A DNA stretch of 64,000 bases from the NCBI GenBank assembly GCA_963734625.1, contig CAVTHW010000006.1, positions 1 to 64,000 of the forward strand. Reading direction: 5' to 3'. The notes under the pieces were generated by a model, which was not told where the DNA came from, ran no database searches, and saw only the letters and a list, made by a program, of their open reading frames with translations. Source of the stretch: CAVTHW01 sp963734625. GTDB taxonomy: Bacteria; Acidobacteriota; Terriglobia; Bryobacterales; Bryobacteraceae. The position numbers and the translations under genes were made by a program. Positions 60,468 through 64,000 of the stretch are shown here, one piece after another (position 1 is the first letter of the stretch; the number at the start of each line of letters is the position of its first letter).

Positions 60468-63194
60468 GGGCGGGAGCTTCCAGCCAATTCCGTCATCCAG
60501 ATGTTTCCCGTTCTCTCCTCGAATGCGAAGACGGCCTTGTCAACCGCGACTTGGAAGCCTATGCCGACGGGGTCGGTAGGATTCATCAGGGACCGCCGTG
60601 CGGAGTGGAAGTGATAGATATCAAGCGGCGGGCCCACGGGACGCTTCGAGATGGGGTCCAGTCGCTGGGCGCGAATGCACCGGAAGCCATCGCGCTCCGA
60701 CAGGAAATAGAGGGTGTTTCCGTCCGGCGACCAAGCCGCGTAGCGCTCCACCCCCCGCCCATCGGTAATTGGAATCCAGTCCTTCTCTTCGATCAGGACC
60801 GGACCGCGAAAGGGGGCGACAAAGACCTGACGAGCATCGATTTTCGGGCTGGTGTGGAACGCGATCCAGCGCTCGTCGGGCGAAAGCCGGCCCGCGTGCA
60901 CTCCCCACGTGGGATGTCTCAGGATAGTTACTCCCTCTTTTCGGGCTGTCATCACGACCCGAAGACCGGGGGGCCTGGCTTCCTCGATCAGCATCTCGCC
61001 GTCGCGAGCAAGGCTGGTAGGCACGAAACAGTCAGTGCAGACCCGCACCGGATCGCCCTCGGCGACCATGTACACCTCAAACCCCTGCCGTCCAGCCGGG
61101 AACTTCCTATAGACGATCCGGCGGCCATCGCGGCTGATGCATGGTTCATCAGTCCCAGGAGTGCTGTTCACAGGTGTTTCCTTACCGCTGACCAGGTCTT
61201 TGGCCCAAGCGTCAATAGAGCCATCCCGATTCGACTGATACACCAGCTTCCGGCCGTCCTCGGAGATGCCGGGCCAATCCTCCGTGCTCTCCTGATCGGT
61301 GATCCGCTGCGGTGGCCCCTTCACCAAGGCATGATTCGCGTCCAGAGGCAGACTCCAGACGTCGGGATTGCTCCTCATGCCGGCGAACACCATGCGCAGG
61401 CCACCCCCGGCAATCGGCACGACGTGGGTATATGCTTGGTTGGCTGCACCGAAAGTCAACTGCTCGGCGGGACCGCTGACCTGAAAGGTCCGCGAAGAGA
61501 TGGGGACTCGCCAGATGTTCATGGCGTCGCCTGATTGAACCGAAAGGAACAACTGCCCGCTGCCGGAGCCGCGTGCGATCCACTGCCAGAAGGACCAGGT
61601 AGTAGGGTTCTGCTTCCTCAGCATCTCCCGCAATCCCGTGCGGACAGCAGGAGCGCCGTCCTCATCCAGACTCGTGACCCACGCGTCAACATCGGAGGTT
61701 GCATCTCCTTGGTCGGCAAGAAAGAGAATCTGCCGCCCATCCGGCGACCATTCCGGGCGCGACGCCCGCTTGAACTCCGCTCCGATCTGCCGCGGTTGCC
61801 CGCCGGCCGACGGGATGACAAGCAAGCCTCCCTCCACCCGGGCGTTCTGGCCCCATCCACCCACCCAGTAGGCGATCAGCTCGCCGTTGGGCGAGAAGCG
61901 CGGCCCGCGGCCTCCCCGCACGATGCGTTTCGGTTCACCGCCCAGGGTTGAAACCACGTAGATGCCCCCGCCGTCCTGCTCGGAGCGGTAGGCTATGCGG
62001 TTGCCGTCCGGAGAGAAAGCGGGCTCATGCTCATCGGCCTCATTCCGCGTCAGGCGGAGCCGGTCGCCGGTTGCCACTTGCTGGATCCAAATATCCAGGT
62101 TGCCCTCGCTGTCGCGGTCCGAAGCATAGGCTACCCGCGTGCCGTCTGGCGAGAGCACGGGATCTGTAGTGAGTCCGGGGTCCGAGGTGAGCCGCGTGAG
62201 CGCCGCGCGTTGCTGCACGGCAGGCTTCGGCCGGAGGTAGTACCACGCGCCGGCGCCGAGCAGCACAGCAACAACCGCGCCCGCCACCCAAATCCATGGT
62301 TTTCTTCGCCGCCGGGGCACAACACCAGCCGGTGTGCTTAGCTTGCCCGATTCCGAGTCCTCCTTCAGTTCCTCTAGGGCGACTTTGACGTCGTCCATGT
62401 GCTGGAAGCGGTGCGCTGGGTCCTTGCGCAGGCAGCGCCCGAGTGATCTTCTCCAGATCGTGGGGAACGACGGGCGGCAGCGGCCCCGGCTCCTGGGTGA
62501 GGATCGCCGCCAGGGTGGAGGCCTTCGAGTCCTTCTGGAATGCCCGCTGTCCGGTAACCATCTCGTACAGCACCGCCCCAAAGCTGAAGATGTCCGAGCG
62601 GGCGTTCACGGCCTTGCCTTCGGCCTGCTCCGGCGACATGTAGGCCACCGTGCCGAGGATGGTTCCCTCCTCGGTCGTCGGCTTCAGCGTGCGCGTGGAT
62701 TCGTCAGGACCGGGCGGCGCCTGCTCGGTGAGTTTCGCCAGGCCGAAATCGAGCACCTTGACCAGCCCCTTGTCGGTCACCATCACGTTGCCGGGCTTCA
62801 CGTCGCGATGGATGATGCCGGCCTCGTGGGCCGCGGTCAGGGCATCCGCAATCTGGACCGCGCATCGCAGGGTCTCGTTCAGTCCCATCCCCTTCCGCGA
62901 GATCAAGTCGGTGAGCGTCTTGCCGGCGACGTACTCCATGGCGATGTAGTCAATGCCATCGTGTTGATCGATGTCGTAGATGTGGACGATGTTGGGGTGG
63001 TTCAGCGCCGAGGCGGCTTTGGCCTCTTGGACGAATCGCAGCTTGCGCTCAGGGTCGGCGACGCGCTCGGGCGGCAGGACCTTGATCGCCACGAAGCGGT
63101 CCAGGTGGCTGTCCCGGGCCTTGTAGACCACACCCATCCCGCCCTCGCCCAGCTTCTCTAGGATCTGGTAGTGCGAGATGGTGCGCCCGATCAT
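60464..63194 (-). CDS. Ser/Thr kinase with PD40 propeller (first of three), one +1 frameshift
   Basis: About 910 aa plus one base. Kinase motifs: GEGGMGVVYKARD, VAIKVL, IIHRDVKPGNVM, VLDFGLA, YMSPEQAEG. Frame is lost after PHDLEKI: the DNA reads gcccgaGtgatc near 62443 where the paralog has gcccgatgatc. Removing that G restores GRCLRKDPAHRFQHMDD. A transmembrane helix (IWVAGAVVAVLLGAGAWYYL) and an about 580-residue PD40 propeller (LSPDGTRVAYASDRD, FSPDGNRIAYRSEQD) follow. It begins 10 nt after the receiver-protein stop and overlaps the next kinase by ATGA. Confidence 0.87.
62509..62898. repeat. Near-identical kinase-domain repeat, copy 3
   Basis: Third copy, more diverged than copies 1 and 2 but still aligned without gaps over most of the segment. 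Confidence 0.75.
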
Positions 63195-63204
63195 GTTCCA
63201 GCTC

Positions 63205-63684
63205 TTACAAGAATGCCCTTATCAGCCGGGCTTGTATGTCCTTGATGTTGCCGTGGGCGGCGTCCAGCTCGGCGATCTTGTCGCGCAACTGACGGAACAA
63301 TTGCGTGCGCTCGATCGCGCTGTTGATCACCAGCAGCAGTTGAGCGTTCTCCCAGGGTTTCTGCAGGTACTGGTAGACGCCGGCCTCGTTGATCGCCTGG
63401 ATCGCGTTCTGCTTGTCGGCGTGGCCGGTGAGCAGGATCCGCGTTGCCTCCGGCTGGAGCCGTTTGGCGTGCGCCAGTAACTGGACCCCGTTCATCTTAG
63501 GCATCAGAATATCGGTGACCACAACGTCCACGGGGTGCGTCTCCAGATGCTTGACCGCTTCCTCGGGATCGGTGAATCCGCAGATCCTGTAGTCGGTCTC
63601 CAGTTGCAGGTAGGCGCTGATGCTGGTGACCACCATCTCCTCGTCGTCAATCACCGCTACCACTGGCTGTGCGTTAGTTTCCAT
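63205..63684 (-). CDS. Single-receiver response regulator with coiled-coil tail
   Basis: About 159 aa. METNAQP start at 63684; the longer frame shadows the histidine kinase. The receiver has acidic residues in VIDDEE, phospho-Asp in VVTDILMPKMNG, LLTGHADK and the lysine in LQKPWEN. After residue 125 only a coiled coil (QLRDKIAELDAAHGNIKDIQ) remains, with no DNA-binding or enzymatic output. The upstream histidine kinase overlaps it by 11 nt; the first kinase starts 10 nt downstream. Confidence 0.88.
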   Translation of the reverse strand: METNAQPVVAVIDDEEMVVTSISAYLQLETDYRICGFTDPEEAVKHLETHPVDVVVTDILMPKMNGVQLLAHAKRLQPEATRILLTGHADKQNAIQAINEAGVYQYLQKPWENAQLLLVINSAIERTQLFRQLRDKIAELDAAHGNIKDIQARLIRAFL

Positions 63685-64000
63685 ATCTCCTGCCTTGCTC
63701 GGTTGGGACGCGGACGTGAAAAGTTGCGCCTGCGCCCGGCTGGCTCTCAAAATCGATTGCGCCGCCGTGAACCTCGACAACGATGTCTCGGGTGATGGCG
63801 AGGCCGAGGCCCGTCCCTTCGCTGGAGGGCTTCGTGCTGAAGCCGGAGGTGAAGATCTTGGACCGGTCTTCCGGCCGGATTCCCCGGCCTGTGTCGGAAA
63901 TTGCGATGTGAATGTCACCGCCTTCGGCGCGGGTGCGAACCGTGACCGTGCCTTGACCGTCGATCGCCTGGCCCGCATTCACCAGCAGGTTCAGAAAAGC
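63674..64000 (-). CDS. Histidine kinase, C-terminal part (runs off the window)
   Basis: Only the HATPase end is visible: FLNLLVNAGQAIDGQG (N box), SDTGRGIRPED (G1), FSTKPSSEGTGLGLAI (F and G2 boxes) and GAGATFHVRVP. The NrtB/AtoS-like form suggests a soluble or PAS-linked kinase. It is the probable phospho-donor of the adjacent receiver. Confidence 0.85.
   Translation of the reverse strand, partial: AFLNLLVNAGQAIDGQGTVTVRTRAEGGDIHIAISDTGRGIRPEDRSKIFTSGFSTKPSSEGTGLGLAITRDIVVEVHGGAIDFESQPGAGATFHVRVPTEQGRRYGN

Overview
The window is high-GC chromosomal DNA from what is most likely an acidobacterium of the Bryobacterales/Solibacter type. This is inferred from the gene repertoire: Ser/Thr kinases fused to TolB-like PD40 propellers or TPRs, secreted TPR/PD40 proteins, a ThuA protein with EF-hands, a TPR outer-membrane barrel, and the clpB-hsp20-lon, carAB and metXW groupings. 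No rRNA, CRISPR array or IS element was seen.

Layout. (a) 1-8239: a compact integrative island in a tRNA-Gly(CCC) gene, bounded by a 36-bp direct repeat of the tRNA 5' half. All its genes are on the minus strand: tyrosine integrase, ankyrin protein, an HTH/coiled-coil protein, and a translationally coupled operon abiEi-abiEii-(AEP primase-like + SF2 helicase) behind a 35-bp palindromic operator. This is the best candidate for an undescribed defence system. (b) 8.3-16.1 kb: truncated LexA-like protein, prmA, a 50-aa basic protein, PilZ, the lon-hsp20-clpB heat-shock operon with a strong promoter, and an orphan PIN toxin. (c) 16.2-18.9 kb: phosphatase, methyltransferase, decayed phosphorylase, DinB and a small zinc-type protein. 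(d) 18.9-31.8 kb: envelope and glycan genes (TPR-barrel porin, TIM-barrel hydrolase, efflux adaptor, two glycosyltransferases, asparagine synthase), tRNA-Arg(TCG), CYTH and ThuA. (e) 32-51 kb: two look-alike histidine kinase/response regulator/secreted TPR modules flanking an MPN-AAA fusion, modB with a motif-poor modC, vapBC, carAB, metXW and a TumE/TumA-type pair. (f) 51-64 kb: a TPR kinase, a kinase remnant, a secreted kinase-fold protein, and an operon in which a histidine kinase and a receiver protein precede three tandem, ATGA-coupled, paralogous Ser/Thr kinases.

A striking property of the window is the number of single-base frameshifts in otherwise intact genes, including the housekeeping genes clpB and carB. 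Most are +1 insertions, so residual assembly or sequencing indels are the simplest explanation. For those genes I give the whole reconstructed span.
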